Below are positions 32,019 through 41,039 of a DNA stretch of 64,000 nt, one piece after another; the first letter of the stretch is position 1; the number at the start of each line of letters is the position of its first letter. The notes under the pieces were generated by a model. That model did not search any database. It saw only the letters and a program-made list of their open reading frames with translations, and was not told where the DNA came from. This DNA is from Gudongella oleilytica. Lineage in GTDB: Bacteria > Bacillota > Clostridia > Tissierellales > Tissierellaceae. The stretch is taken from positions 124,001-188,000 of the forward strand of contig NZ_CP035130.1 of the NCBI RefSeq assembly GCF_004101785.1, written 5' to 3'. Made by a program: the position numbers and the translations under genes.

Positions 32019-34145
32019 CTACTTTGTATCCAATACAAGCTCGATTATTGCGGGGAATCCGTCTGAAAAGCCTCCCACAGAACTGCTGGGCATCTTTATC
32101 TCAGTATTTATCTTTATTGTAAGCTTTGAACCGTCAACCCTCGAAGTAAAGCTTTTCAATATTGATGATAGTGTAACATCGCTCTTAGTCTCCCAGCTCG
32201 CATGAGGATGTACCTCGTTGCCGGTATAGGTCATCTCTCCTCGAATATCGCTTAACTGGGTGGATGCTCCTGGTCTTGTTGCTATCTTGATATTTTTGTA
32301 GTTTTCCACTACAGTGTAGTTGCCCGTAGAGGTTTCAGTAGCGGTCAGCTCCGGATTATACACTACTGTGTTCGAGCTGGTAGAGCTCATGCTGACTGAG
32401 TAAGAAATCGAAGCTGTGCCTTCTGCAGATATCTCGATAATTGCTTCAGAAGGATATGCTGATGCACTCGAGCTTATGGTCTGTTTGCCTTCAGCTAAGC
32501 TTTGCTCTGAAGCAAGAGAGCTCTTCGAGAACTTGATGGGTACTGTATATGAACCTGCTATGCTCTTAACATCTAGAACATCAACCAGCCCCTTTGCAGC
32601 AAGCATTTCATTGTAGGCTTCCTCGCCGTTGCTGACATATTCTTTGATCAGCGCCTCAACTGTGTAGACATTTAGCTCAGTATCTGAGTCAAAGCCTCCA
32701 AAATTCATTTTCCTGTTGGTATCGGCCAGCACTTTGTTTCTAAGCTGGAATATCTGACGGACCCTGTCCTTATAGGACATCTTATCTGAATCATATCCAT
32801 ATCTACCGGACACCAATAGATTACCTGCGTCGATAATATTGAGGAATTCCATGTTCTTTTTCTCTGCTTCTGCTATGGCTGCTTCCTTTTCCTTCCTGTC
32901 TCGGAACTCTTTCTCAAGAGTTGCCTTAGCATCCCTTTCCAGTTGTGCTCTTTCCTCTGAGGAAGGCTCTCTACCGTTTTCCAACTTAAAGTCTTCAACT
33001 GCATCGATTACGATCTGTCTTCCAACTCCCCTCATCTGATCCCAAATTTCATTGAAATCTCCTGGAGAGATGCTTCCATATCCCCAGAAGGGAATAGTAG
33101 GCTCCTTGCCATTCAGGTATATCTGATACGCTGCCTCTATCTCAGCGTTTTTCCATCTGTTGATTTGTCTTTCTGTTACATTTACAGCTGCAGTGAATAA
33201 CTTTCCAACAGGGTGAGTGGATATTATTCCCCTGGCCAGCTCCTTTGCGGCTTCCTCGAAATCTCCATTTTCAAAGTGAGCGGCACTTGTCCCAAATGAC
33301 CCTATCAGTCCAAGATTTGCTGCAACATCGCCCAGAGCATCTGCATTTTTAGCATAAGCCCAAAGATTGCTTGCTAAAACCTGAGTAAAAACTGCACCAA
33401 GCTGGATACCAGCCTCTGTCCAATTCTCGTTTGCTGTAGTTTTTACCAGCTGGGTAACATCATGCTGATCAAGTATACCTTCAACAACATCCTGAAGGAA
33501 GGATTTGTCTACATTGGGACCCATAACGCTTTTAACAAGAGATTCGGTTGTTTTTCTCAGTTCAGCTTTTTTGTCTACTACAACGTTCTCAACTGCAATG
33601 CTCTTTGCCAGCTGTCTTTTCATTTCTTCCTTTTCAGCCTTGGAAGGATAAATGAGGCTGCAGTGGTAGGTACTAAATGTCACACTCCTATTTTCCAGGT
33701 CAATACCGGAGGGTTCAAGGTAAACCCAGCTGTAGCCGTCGAAATAGCCTATATGTATATCACCTGGGTTTTCAAAGCTTTCCCATTGTTCATCTGATAG
33801 TCTAAAGGTTACCTCTATCGGCTCTTCAAAGCGCTTAATATCACCTTCAATGCTTATATCAACAGGATTTCCAAGAGTTGATCCTACAGAAGGGTCATTT
33901 TCGGGGATGTCTTCAGCAAGCTTAAGTGTGAAGGTATTCTCCTCTTGCACGGCACCTTGTGGGATAAGAATCTGGACTCCATACTTTTCAACACTCCCTA
34001 TAATCGTATCAGCGGAGCCTATAGCTGCTGTTATTGGCTCATCAAGAACTACTCCCTTAGAGCCACCAGAACCTGAACATGAAGACAGGACCATTGAAAT
34101 CACTAAGAGTATAGGAATAAAAACTTTCTCCTTGCATATTTTCAC
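32019..34145 (-). CDS. Large lipoprotein of unknown function
   Basis: The GTG at 34145 follows GGGGGGATATGT. A lipoprotein signal is clear (KVFIPILLVISMVLSS, then Cys about 23). The first 160 residues include VQILIPQGAVQEENTFTLKL and a PVDISIEGD / IEVTFRLSD pair, like ZU5-type or cell-surface beta domains. The middle (170-420) is helical, with charged stretches (ENGREPSSEERAQLERDAKA). The last 170 residues are Ser/Thr-rich beta (SYSVSMSSTSSNTVVYNPEL). The 708-residue protein is divergent from another large surface protein, and the two may act together outside the cell. Confidence 0.7.
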   Translation of the reverse strand: MKICKEKVFIPILLVISMVLSSCSGSGGSKGVVLDEPITAAIGSADTIIGSVEKYGVQILIPQGAVQEENTFTLKLAEDIPENDPSVGSTLGNPVDISIEGDIKRFEEPIEVTFRLSDEQWESFENPGDIHIGYFDGYSWVYLEPSGIDLENRSVTFSTYHCSLIYPSKAEKEEMKRQLAKSIAVENVVVDKKAELRKTTESLVKSVMGPNVDKSFLQDVVEGILDQHDVTQLVKTTANENWTEAGIQLGAVFTQVLASNLWAYAKNADALGDVAANLGLIGSFGTSAAHFENGDFEEAAKELARGIISTHPVGKLFTAAVNVTERQINRWKNAEIEAAYQIYLNGKEPTIPFWGYGSISPGDFNEIWDQMRGVGRQIVIDAVEDFKLENGREPSSEERAQLERDAKATLEKEFRDRKEKEAAIAEAEKKNMEFLNIIDAGNLLVSGRYGYDSDKMSYKDRVRQIFQLRNKVLADTNRKMNFGGFDSDTELNVYTVEALIKEYVSNGEEAYNEMLAAKGLVDVLDVKSIAGSYTVPIKFSKSSLASEQSLAEGKQTISSSASAYPSEAIIEISAEGTASISYSVSMSSTSSNTVVYNPELTATETSTGNYTVVENYKNIKIATRPGASTQLSDIRGEMTYTGNEVHPHASWETKSDVTLSSILKSFTSRVDGSKLTIKINTEIKMPSSSVGGFSDGFPAIIELVLDTK

Positions 34146-34363
34146 ACATATCCCCCCAATATCGCTTTAGTGTAAGTGGTAACAATTAAATTATATACTA
34201 AGTTCTTTACATTTTTCACAGCTAATATTTAAACTGTGACAAAAAATTCTTCGTGCCAAACTCATCATCTATCAGAGTTACTTTGACTGTAATATTGGTA
34301 TAATGTATATAATAAGTTACCAATTTAATATAAGGAAGTGCAAATGAGGGGAGGGAATAATTT
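34146..34363. promoter_or_regulatory. Divergent promoter region of two surface protein genes
   Basis: The AT-rich 218-base stretch must hold promoters for both directions. It contains GGGGGGATA (minus-strand ribosome binding site) and GAGGGGAGGG (plus-strand site). No convincing operator is visible. Confidence 0.4.
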
Positions 34364-37357
34364 ATGATGAATTTATCCAAATCCAGGTACATAGTGTTCA
34401 TATTGTTATCTTTGGTCATGGTTTTTCAGCCTTTTATGGGAATTGCTTTAGCTAACGCTCTTGGAGATCTTCCGGAAAGGTACTTTGAAGTGTTGAAAAT
34501 CGAATCTCCTGAGTATGACAGCAAAGCATTAAAGACCATTTATGATTTCTATAAGATCGATGAGGATATGGACATTACAGAGCAATTTGAGAAGGTAACC
34601 GAGGGTATGAAGGATAAGCCTCCAGGAGTAATTGTATTGCAGCCAGCTATGCTTGATACAATACGCAGAGGGGTAGCTGAGTTTCAAGAATTGGAGCCTA
34701 TAGCTCTGGAGCGAGGGAAAGTAACGACCCTTAACCTTAAATACAATGATGAAACGGCTGTTGCTTCCAGGCACTTTACAGTTGAACTGGAAATATATTT
34801 GGATGAAACCCTGGAAAGTGGTATTGGATTTAATGCTGTCACATCGATTACAGGTTATGACATAGTCCAAGAAGGTTATGAACAAGTTAAACGGAGCATT
34901 GAAAGAGGACCACTATCAACATCGGGGGAGGCAGAGGTTCAGGGGCATTTGGTCAGGATAAGGGTATTTGTTCCAGAGGAGATGACTCAAGACGAGCGGG
35001 TGGGAGCATATGATAATCGATACCAGTTTAAGATCATAGGTGTCCAGGCAGGCCCGAGTACTACTGTTGTCAATACTGAAGCAGATTCGGAGGCTGGAGA
35101 AAGTGGAATATCAGTAGCTCCTATTATCATTGTCGGAGCATTGGGGCTGGCAGGAGCGGCACTTGGCATTAAGGCTATGGGCAACAAGAACAAGAAATCC
35201 AAGAAATCAGAGGATAAAAAGGAAGAGCAAAGCAGCTATAAGATGTATGTTTCAAAGGACTTCGGAGATAAGCTAAAGCGAGGAGGAGCTCACGAGTTCG
35301 TCTATGCGAGAATGGTAGAGATCAAAAAAGATGGCATGGAGATAAAACGAGATGATCTAACCGCCCAGATCGAGATATTTTCTCCTGACACATACATGCA
35401 GGTGGGTAATCCCACGATTTCGGGAGATTACATGGGGGCTTCAGTAAAAGCTGACTACTATGAGTCCGGTGGTCCTGAGGAAGGTACTGTAAGCTTTAAG
35501 TTTACAGGTGAAGGTGGGGTTTTCCAAAACAACGTGAAGTTCAAATTAGTTGGAGATCCATATATCCACTTCCCTGAAAAAGGCGAGGATCTGTTACCTT
35601 CAATAAATATGATTTATGGATGCAACGGGAAATACTCTTATGAAGTCGAGTTTCGTGACTTCACTAAGCCTCTCACAAATGCTCAAATCGAGATCCCAAG
35701 GGATGACCTTGCAGATGGGAAGCTTGAGAAGCTTGATGAATACAGATATGTTATCAGATTAAATAATTTGAGTGCAAAAAATGAATCGACTTCATATAAG
35801 ACTGAGAGCTTCAATATAAAGGTTACTGGTGAAAATGAATCTGAATTTGTCGAAGACAGGGTAAGAGTGGTACTTCAACCAGAAGGATTATCAGTCGTTG
35901 ATATGGATAAAGAGTTTGATGAGGATGGTAATTTTAAGGTTATCTGTTACCCGGATGCTGATAATAAGGAGTCAAATGAGGTATTGCCAACTCGTTTCAA
36001 GCTTCAGTTGATAATTGCTGAGAAAAATGATGATGGCGAGATGGATGTCAAGGTGGTTCCTCCTTCTGAGTATACGCCAGAATTTGGAGAATTGATGGGG
36101 ACAGATCAAAGAACAAATACCCTGGTTTCCCGCTACCCAATAGAGGTCAATGCTGCTGGAGTGGAAAACAGGGGAGTATACAGATTTGAACCAAAGCAGT
36201 CGCTTCCTGAACCTGAGGTGGGAAGACTTATTGTCAAGCAGCCAATATCTGCTGAATACGGGAATGAGAAATATGAACTCGAGCTTAAGGTAAGGCTAAT
36301 CGGAGAGCCAATGGACCCAATGGCAGGCTGGGATGAAGAGTTGGAGATCTTGAGGAAGCGAGTTGAAAGATATGGGTTAAGTGCAGATCTTGCAGAGAGA
36401 ATGCGTGTATTGGGGAGGAACCGCTCTACACAGGAGCTTCGGCTATTGAACAAGATGATTTTGGTCGAATCATCGATATACTTCACGAATGAAGCAAGGG
36501 AGTACAATGATATCGCGGACAGATTGCAGCAAATAGAGACTGGCTTGGAGGTTATCAAGTGGCTTGGCGACCAATCCTTCTCGGTTCTGATGACTATTTA
36601 TACAGGACCTGCAGGAGAGGCAATAATCACTCCAGCCAAGGAAATACTCGTTGCGATGATTGGAGAGGTTGGTACACAGATCTTTATGGGTGAGACCTTC
36701 GTATTTGAAAACCTGAAGGTCGCTGATAATATATCTGCCGTATTTGAAAGCTATATATTAAATAGCTTGGGTCCGGATATGAGCATGAAAAAAGCAGGGG
36801 TTGTAATCGCTGGCTTTGCGATCTTCAATTTCTCAAAACACTATCTGCTGGATGTAGACCAAAGTGGAAACAGAGACTTCTATAGAGCTCTTAATTCAGC
36901 CTTCAGCGACCTGACCTCCACTACAATGAAAATTGCAGCAGGCAAGTATTTTGAAAATCTCGTAGGCAGCAAGAAAAACGGGGAGAAGCTGCAGGGTTGG
37001 GTTTCAAACTGGCTAAAGGATGGATTACCTGATATGGTTTATGATGAAGCCGGGGAGAAGATCCTTTCGAAATATCTGGAAGAGATATGTGGCAAGGGAG
37101 CTGCATGGGTCTACGGCACCTTGAATGAAGCCAGTGAACGAGGCGAGATCAACATAGATATGGACAAGCTCATATTGACAGTACCGTTGGAGTTTGAAAA
37201 TACAGGAGTCAAGGTACCGGTATATGTCGGAGTAGACTTGACCAGGATAACTGATAGTCTATTCGACTACGTATACGACAGGATGTTCGGACCTCTGCCT
37301 CTTCCTAAGGAAAAGGCAAATATTCCACAGGATCCAACATATACACCTAATGCATAA
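34364..37357 (+). CDS. Large exported membrane protein of unknown function
   Basis: A 997-residue protein with a GAGGGGAGGG site. An N-terminal signal (RYIVFILLSLVMVFQPFMGI) is followed by about 220 residues with VTTLNLKYNDETAVASRHFT. A transmembrane helix sits near 250-268 (SVAPIIIVGALGLAGAALGI), directly before a lysine-rich stop (KNKKSKKSEDKKEE). The 700 residues after it would then be cytoplasmic. They include Ig-like repeats up to about 640 and a helical C-terminal half. The type I layout, with a large beta-rich interior part, is unusual. No family is recognised. Confidence 0.7.
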   Translation: MMNLSKSRYIVFILLSLVMVFQPFMGIALANALGDLPERYFEVLKIESPEYDSKALKTIYDFYKIDEDMDITEQFEKVTEGMKDKPPGVIVLQPAMLDTIRRGVAEFQELEPIALERGKVTTLNLKYNDETAVASRHFTVELEIYLDETLESGIGFNAVTSITGYDIVQEGYEQVKRSIERGPLSTSGEAEVQGHLVRIRVFVPEEMTQDERVGAYDNRYQFKIIGVQAGPSTTVVNTEADSEAGESGISVAPIIIVGALGLAGAALGIKAMGNKNKKSKKSEDKKEEQSSYKMYVSKDFGDKLKRGGAHEFVYARMVEIKKDGMEIKRDDLTAQIEIFSPDTYMQVGNPTISGDYMGASVKADYYESGGPEEGTVSFKFTGEGGVFQNNVKFKLVGDPYIHFPEKGEDLLPSINMIYGCNGKYSYEVEFRDFTKPLTNAQIEIPRDDLADGKLEKLDEYRYVIRLNNLSAKNESTSYKTESFNIKVTGENESEFVEDRVRVVLQPEGLSVVDMDKEFDEDGNFKVICYPDADNKESNEVLPTRFKLQLIIAEKNDDGEMDVKVVPPSEYTPEFGELMGTDQRTNTLVSRYPIEVNAAGVENRGVYRFEPKQSLPEPEVGRLIVKQPISAEYGNEKYELELKVRLIGEPMDPMAGWDEELEILRKRVERYGLSADLAERMRVLGRNRSTQELRLLNKMILVESSIYFTNEAREYNDIADRLQQIETGLEVIKWLGDQSFSVLMTIYTGPAGEAIITPAKEILVAMIGEVGTQIFMGETFVFENLKVADNISAVFESYILNSLGPDMSMKKAGVVIAGFAIFNFSKHYLLDVDQSGNRDFYRALNSAFSDLTSTTMKIAAGKYFENLVGSKKNGEKLQGWVSNWLKDGLPDMVYDEAGEKILSKYLEEICGKGAAWVYGTLNEASERGEINIDMDKLILTVPLEFENTGVKVPVYVGVDLTRITDSLFDYVYDRMFGPLPLPKEKANIPQDPTYTPNA

Positions 37358-37376
37358 GTATAGTATTAAGCTTCAT

Positions 37377-37409
37377 AATAATAGAGGGGATCTTGTCCCC
37401 TCTATTATT
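37377..37409. terminator. Bidirectional terminator
   Basis: AATAATAGAGGGGA and TCCCCTCTATTATT form a perfect 14-bp stem around a 5-base loop. It lies between convergent genes (the exported protein and the LysR regulator), and the flanking A/T tracts suit both directions. Confidence 0.88.
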
Positions 37410-37417
37410 TTATGCTT

Positions 37418-38311
37418 TTATCTGTTCTCAGCCTGAGAGATCCTGTAATAATCTATGAAGCTCTTCATCGCCGGCGAAAGCTGGCGTTTTTTATTCCAAA
37501 TAAGGCATATCGTCCTATTCATAGTCCTGCCTTCAAAGGGGATTGCGGTTACCTTGTAGCTTTCCAGTGAAGGGATGTTTGGCATTATCGCAACCCCAAG
37601 CTGAGCGCCCACAAAGGCTGCCATCGAATTGCATTCATCGACCGTGAATGCTACGTCCGGCATTATATTGTGTCTTTTGAACATGTTCTCCGTCTGGATG
37701 TACAGGTTTGTTTTCTTATTTATCATTATAAGCTTATCATCCTTGAAATCATCTATGGTTACTGAGGTTCTGTCTGCAAGGGGATGGCCATTGTATACTA
37801 CAAGAAACAGCTCCTGCTTGAAAATGGGGAGATAGTCTATATTATCGCTTGCAGACTCCGGCATGGGAGCAAGTATAACGTCAAGTGATCCGTCCATAAG
37901 CTTATCCCTAAGTATGTGAGTCATATTTACCTGGAAATTGAAGTGGATGTTTCTGTTTCCCTGGTAAACATAAAATTCATCTATAATGCTTGGTACTGCA
38001 TCAAAGCTCACACTGTAAATATATCCCAGGTTAATGACGCCTGCTGTCGGATTTAGCATTTTCTTCAAATGCTGTTCTCCCTGTGAGAGGATATTCAAAG
38101 AACTTTCAGCATAAGGCAGAAAGGCCTCTCCATACTCTGTCAGCTCAACCTTTTTGCCGTTCTTTTTAAATAGCGGCACACCAAGCTCTTCTGAAAGCTG
38201 GTTAAGGGCATAGCTAAGGCTTGGCTGGGATATATTTAACTCCTCGGCTGCTTTCGTATAGTGCAGAATATAACTCATCTCGACGAAATATCTAAGCTGT
38301 TGCAGTGTCAT
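37418..38311 (-). CDS. LysR-family regulator of the adjacent catabolic operon
   Basis: A 297-residue regulator with GGGAGG before its ATG. The winged helix-turn-helix is standard: TLQQLRYFVEMSYILHYTKA, AEELNISQPSLSYALNQL, then LGVPLFKKNGKKVELTEYGE. The C-terminal substrate domain shows GVINLGYIYSVS and LDVILAPMPES. It is divergent from the HMG-CoA-lyase-like gene, the typical layout for a LysR activator that responds to the pathway's substrate or intermediate. Confidence 0.9.
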   Translation of the reverse strand: MTLQQLRYFVEMSYILHYTKAAEELNISQPSLSYALNQLSEELGVPLFKKNGKKVELTEYGEAFLPYAESSLNILSQGEQHLKKMLNPTAGVINLGYIYSVSFDAVPSIIDEFYVYQGNRNIHFNFQVNMTHILRDKLMDGSLDVILAPMPESASDNIDYLPIFKQELFLVVYNGHPLADRTSVTIDDFKDDKLIMINKKTNLYIQTENMFKRHNIMPDVAFTVDECNSMAAFVGAQLGVAIMPNIPSLESYKVTAIPFEGRTMNRTICLIWNKKRQLSPAMKSFIDYYRISQAENR

Positions 38312-38327
38312 GATTAACCTCCCTATG

Positions 38328-38352
38328 CAGTCTATGAGTGATCCATAGACTG
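38328..38352. promoter_or_regulatory. Candidate operator of the LysR regulator
   Basis: CAGTCTATG and CATAGACTG form a perfect 9-bp inverted repeat with a 7-base spacer, 17 bases upstream of the regulator's start codon, which suits autoregulation. A second dyad with core CTATATTATAG lies near 38450 in the same 246-base divergent region, closer to the operon, and could be the activation site. Confidence 0.55.
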
Positions 38353-38557
38353 TGTTTTTGATTATTTAATGGTTAACAAATCCTTCAAAACATTGAAAAT
38401 ACTCAAATATCCAAATTGCTGCTTACAAAAATACATAGCTATATTATAGATACATTCTATGATTATTATACAAAACCGGTATTAGACTTTCAATATCGAG
38501 TAATATAAAATCAAGATAAGAACGAATAGTCAGACTATTTCGAAGGAGTGATGAAAT

Positions 38558-39469
38558 TTGATACTTCCAGATAAGATCGTATTATGTGAGGTTGGCTTAA
38601 GGGATGGTCTCCAAAATGAAGCAAAGGTTCTGGATACAAAGGACAAGCTGAAGCTTGCTGAAGGATTTATAGATGCTGGTTTTAAGGTCATCGAATTAGG
38701 CTCCTTTATGAGCCCGAAGGCGGTGCCTCAAATGGCAGATACCGATGAGCTGTTCAAGCATTTTAACGATACTGAAGGAGTTGAGTTCAGAGCGCTTATT
38801 GCTAACATGAAGGGTGTTGAGAGAGCTATAGCCTGCGGCTGCAAAAAGGTTAAGCTGAACGTGTCTGCCAGCAGAGGACATAACCTGGCCAATATAAATA
38901 TGACCCCCGAGCAAAGCGTTGCCGGCTTTGCTGATATAGTTAAGCTTGCCACAGAGAATAGCATCGAATCATCCGGTTCAATATCGATGCCATTTGGATC
39001 GCCCTGGGAAGGGGACATCCCGGTATCGGATGTTGAAAGCATTGTGCAGGCCTATATCGACGTAGGGATAACAGAAATATCACTGTCGGATGCATCGGGA
39101 ATGGCTGTTCCAAACCAGGTATTTGAAATGTGCAGCTCTTTGAAAGAAAAATTTCCACAGGTAAAATGGTGGCTTCACTTCCACAATACCAGAGGAATGG
39201 CTATGGCGAATATTCTTGCAGGGATGCAGGCAGGGATCACTAACTTTGACACCTCGCTGGGCGGTCTGGGTGGATGCCCATTCGTACCTGGTGCAGCTGG
39301 GAATGTGTCCTCTGAGGATGTTGTACACATGATGGATGAGATGGGGATCGAGAGCGGAATCGATGTTGTTAATCTTCTTAATATGGCTCGAGGCCTTGAA
39401 GATCTCGTTGGGCACCCGGGAGTATCGTACCTATTGAAGGCAGGAAGGTCAAAGGACCTGATCAGATAA
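38558..39469 (+). CDS. Hydroxymethylglutaryl-CoA lyase-like enzyme
   Basis: A 303-residue TIM-barrel lyase of the HMGL/DRE family. It shows EVGLRDGLQNEAKVL (catalytic Arg-Asp), FIDAGFKVIELGSFMSPKAV, SLSDASGMAVPNQV, HFHNTRGMAMANILAG (metal His pair) and GLGGCPFVPGAAGNVSSEDV (catalytic Cys). HMG-CoA lyase cleaves to acetyl-CoA and acetoacetate; relatives act on other 3-hydroxyacyl-CoAs such as citramalyl-CoA. As first gene of an operon with acyl-CoA-forming and carbon-chain-cleaving enzymes, it probably performs the final split. The actual substrate is unknown. Confidence 0.85.
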   Translation: MILPDKIVLCEVGLRDGLQNEAKVLDTKDKLKLAEGFIDAGFKVIELGSFMSPKAVPQMADTDELFKHFNDTEGVEFRALIANMKGVERAIACGCKKVKLNVSASRGHNLANINMTPEQSVAGFADIVKLATENSIESSGSISMPFGSPWEGDIPVSDVESIVQAYIDVGITEISLSDASGMAVPNQVFEMCSSLKEKFPQVKWWLHFHNTRGMAMANILAGMQAGITNFDTSLGGLGGCPFVPGAAGNVSSEDVVHMMDEMGIESGIDVVNLLNMARGLEDLVGHPGVSYLLKAGRSKDLIR

Positions 39470-39553
39470 ATTTTTCGAAAGCAGGGAATCGTTTTCAAAG
39501 AAATTTGTAGTGCACAAAATATTATCATGCAATAATTGTTAGGAGGAGTATAT

Positions 39554-41026
39554 ATGAGCAGAATGAGTTCAATGGACGAGGTTTATGAAAAGCTGAACCA
39601 GGATCAGATCGATGAGATCGAAGAGAAATTTGCAAAGGCCGATGCCGCTCAGAGAGAATTCGAGAAATGGAGCCAGGAGGACATCGACAGGACTATCAGA
39701 GCCATAGCTTGGAAGGTGGCAAATACCCAAACCTTCAAGGAGCTTGTTGCAATGAGCATCGAGGAGAGCAAAATGGGAGATCCTGTGAGCAGAGAGAACA
39801 AAAAGTTCAAGATCAGGGGAGTACTTAGAGATGCTTTAAGGCAGAAGAGTGTAGGAGTTATCGAGGAGATCCCTGAAAAGGGAATCGTTAAGTATGCAAA
39901 GCCAGTGGGAGTAATAGCCTGTGTAGTCCCGGCAACCAATCCGGATCTTACACCAGCAGGAAATGCAATCTATGCTCTTAAGGCAAGAAATGCGATCATC
40001 TTTTCACCACACCCAAGGGCAGTAAAAACAGGCGGCAGGACCATCGAGCTTATGAGAGAGGGCTTGAGGCAGGTTGGAGCGCCAGAGGATCTTATCCAGA
40101 TTCTTGGACAGGGCAAGGCTAAGGTAAACAAGTCGATGTCAGAGGCTCTAAACACAAAATGCGACCTTGTAATAGCAACGGGAGGACAGGGTGTAGTCAG
40201 AAGGGCTTATCATTCAGGTACGCCGGCTTACGGGGTCGGAGCAGGGAACGCCACGATGGTATGGGATGAGACTGCCAAGGATGAGCTTTACAAGGCTGCT
40301 CATAATACAATGCTGTCAAAGACCTCAGACTTTGGGTCAGGCTGCTCTGCCGATGGAAATATAGTGATCCATGAGAGCATATACGAGGATGCTGTAAAAG
40401 CACTTCAGGAGGTAGGCGGTTATCTTCTTAATCCGGAGGAACAGGAGAGCGTCAAGAGGATAATGTGGGATGAGGAATGCCACAGACTGGCAGATTCAGT
40501 TGCCCAGTCACCACAGACAATGGCTAAGCTTGCAGGCTTTGAGATCCCGGATGACAGAAAGTTCCTTATAGCTAAGGGAACAGGAAGCTACACTACAAGC
40601 TATGATGACGTATGGTGCAGAGAGAAGCTTTCGACCCTTCTTGCTGTACACAGGTATGAAGGTGAGTTCCAAAATGCCATAGAGATTGTCAAGCAGATCC
40701 ATAATGTTGGAGGAAAGGGACATAGCGTCGGGATCTATTCCTATGACGAGGACCATATCCACAGACTTGCTCTTGAGGCTCAGGTAGGTCGTATCATGGT
40801 AAGACAGCCTCAATCCAAGGCCAATGCAGGCTCATTCACCAATGGAATGCCCATGACCTCAAGCATAGGCTGCGGGACCTGGGGCGGGAATGCGACATCT
40901 GAGAACGTAAGTCTTAAGCACTATATGAATGTTACCTGGGTATCCAAGGAGATCCCCGAGGACAGACCAAGCGACGAGGAGTTGTTCGGAGAATTCTATG
41001 AGCCTGAGAGAGAGGGCAAAGCATAA
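39554..41026 (+). CDS. CoA-acylating aldehyde dehydrogenase (SauS/EutE type)
   Basis: The ATG at 39554, 7 bases after AGGAGG, gives 490 residues. Motifs include VKYAKPVGVIACVVPATNPD, IFSPHPRAVKTGGRTIELM, LVIATGGQGVVRRAY, and the catalytic Cys in SDFGSGCSADGNIVIHE. The lack of a general-base Glu motif and the P-x-T-N-P pattern place it with CoA-acylating enzymes (EutE, AdhE N-terminal part, sulfoacetaldehyde dehydrogenase SauS). It should oxidise an aldehyde to an acyl-CoA with NAD(P). Sulfoacetaldehyde is one candidate, but no other sulfonate gene is seen. Confidence 0.85.
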   Translation: MSRMSSMDEVYEKLNQDQIDEIEEKFAKADAAQREFEKWSQEDIDRTIRAIAWKVANTQTFKELVAMSIEESKMGDPVSRENKKFKIRGVLRDALRQKSVGVIEEIPEKGIVKYAKPVGVIACVVPATNPDLTPAGNAIYALKARNAIIFSPHPRAVKTGGRTIELMREGLRQVGAPEDLIQILGQGKAKVNKSMSEALNTKCDLVIATGGQGVVRRAYHSGTPAYGVGAGNATMVWDETAKDELYKAAHNTMLSKTSDFGSGCSADGNIVIHESIYEDAVKALQEVGGYLLNPEEQESVKRIMWDEECHRLADSVAQSPQTMAKLAGFEIPDDRKFLIAKGTGSYTTSYDDVWCREKLSTLLAVHRYEGEFQNAIEIVKQIHNVGGKGHSVGIYSYDEDHIHRLALEAQVGRIMVRQPQSKANAGSFTNGMPMTSSIGCGTWGGNATSENVSLKHYMNVTWVSKEIPEDRPSDEELFGEFYEPEREGKA

Positions 41027-41039
41027 AGGAGGAAGTCAC

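Noticed and set aside
40929-41039. Longer N-terminus for the ThDP enzyme
   Set aside because: It would overlap the end of the dehydrogenase gene by about 100 bases, while AAAGGAGG correctly precedes ATG 41040.
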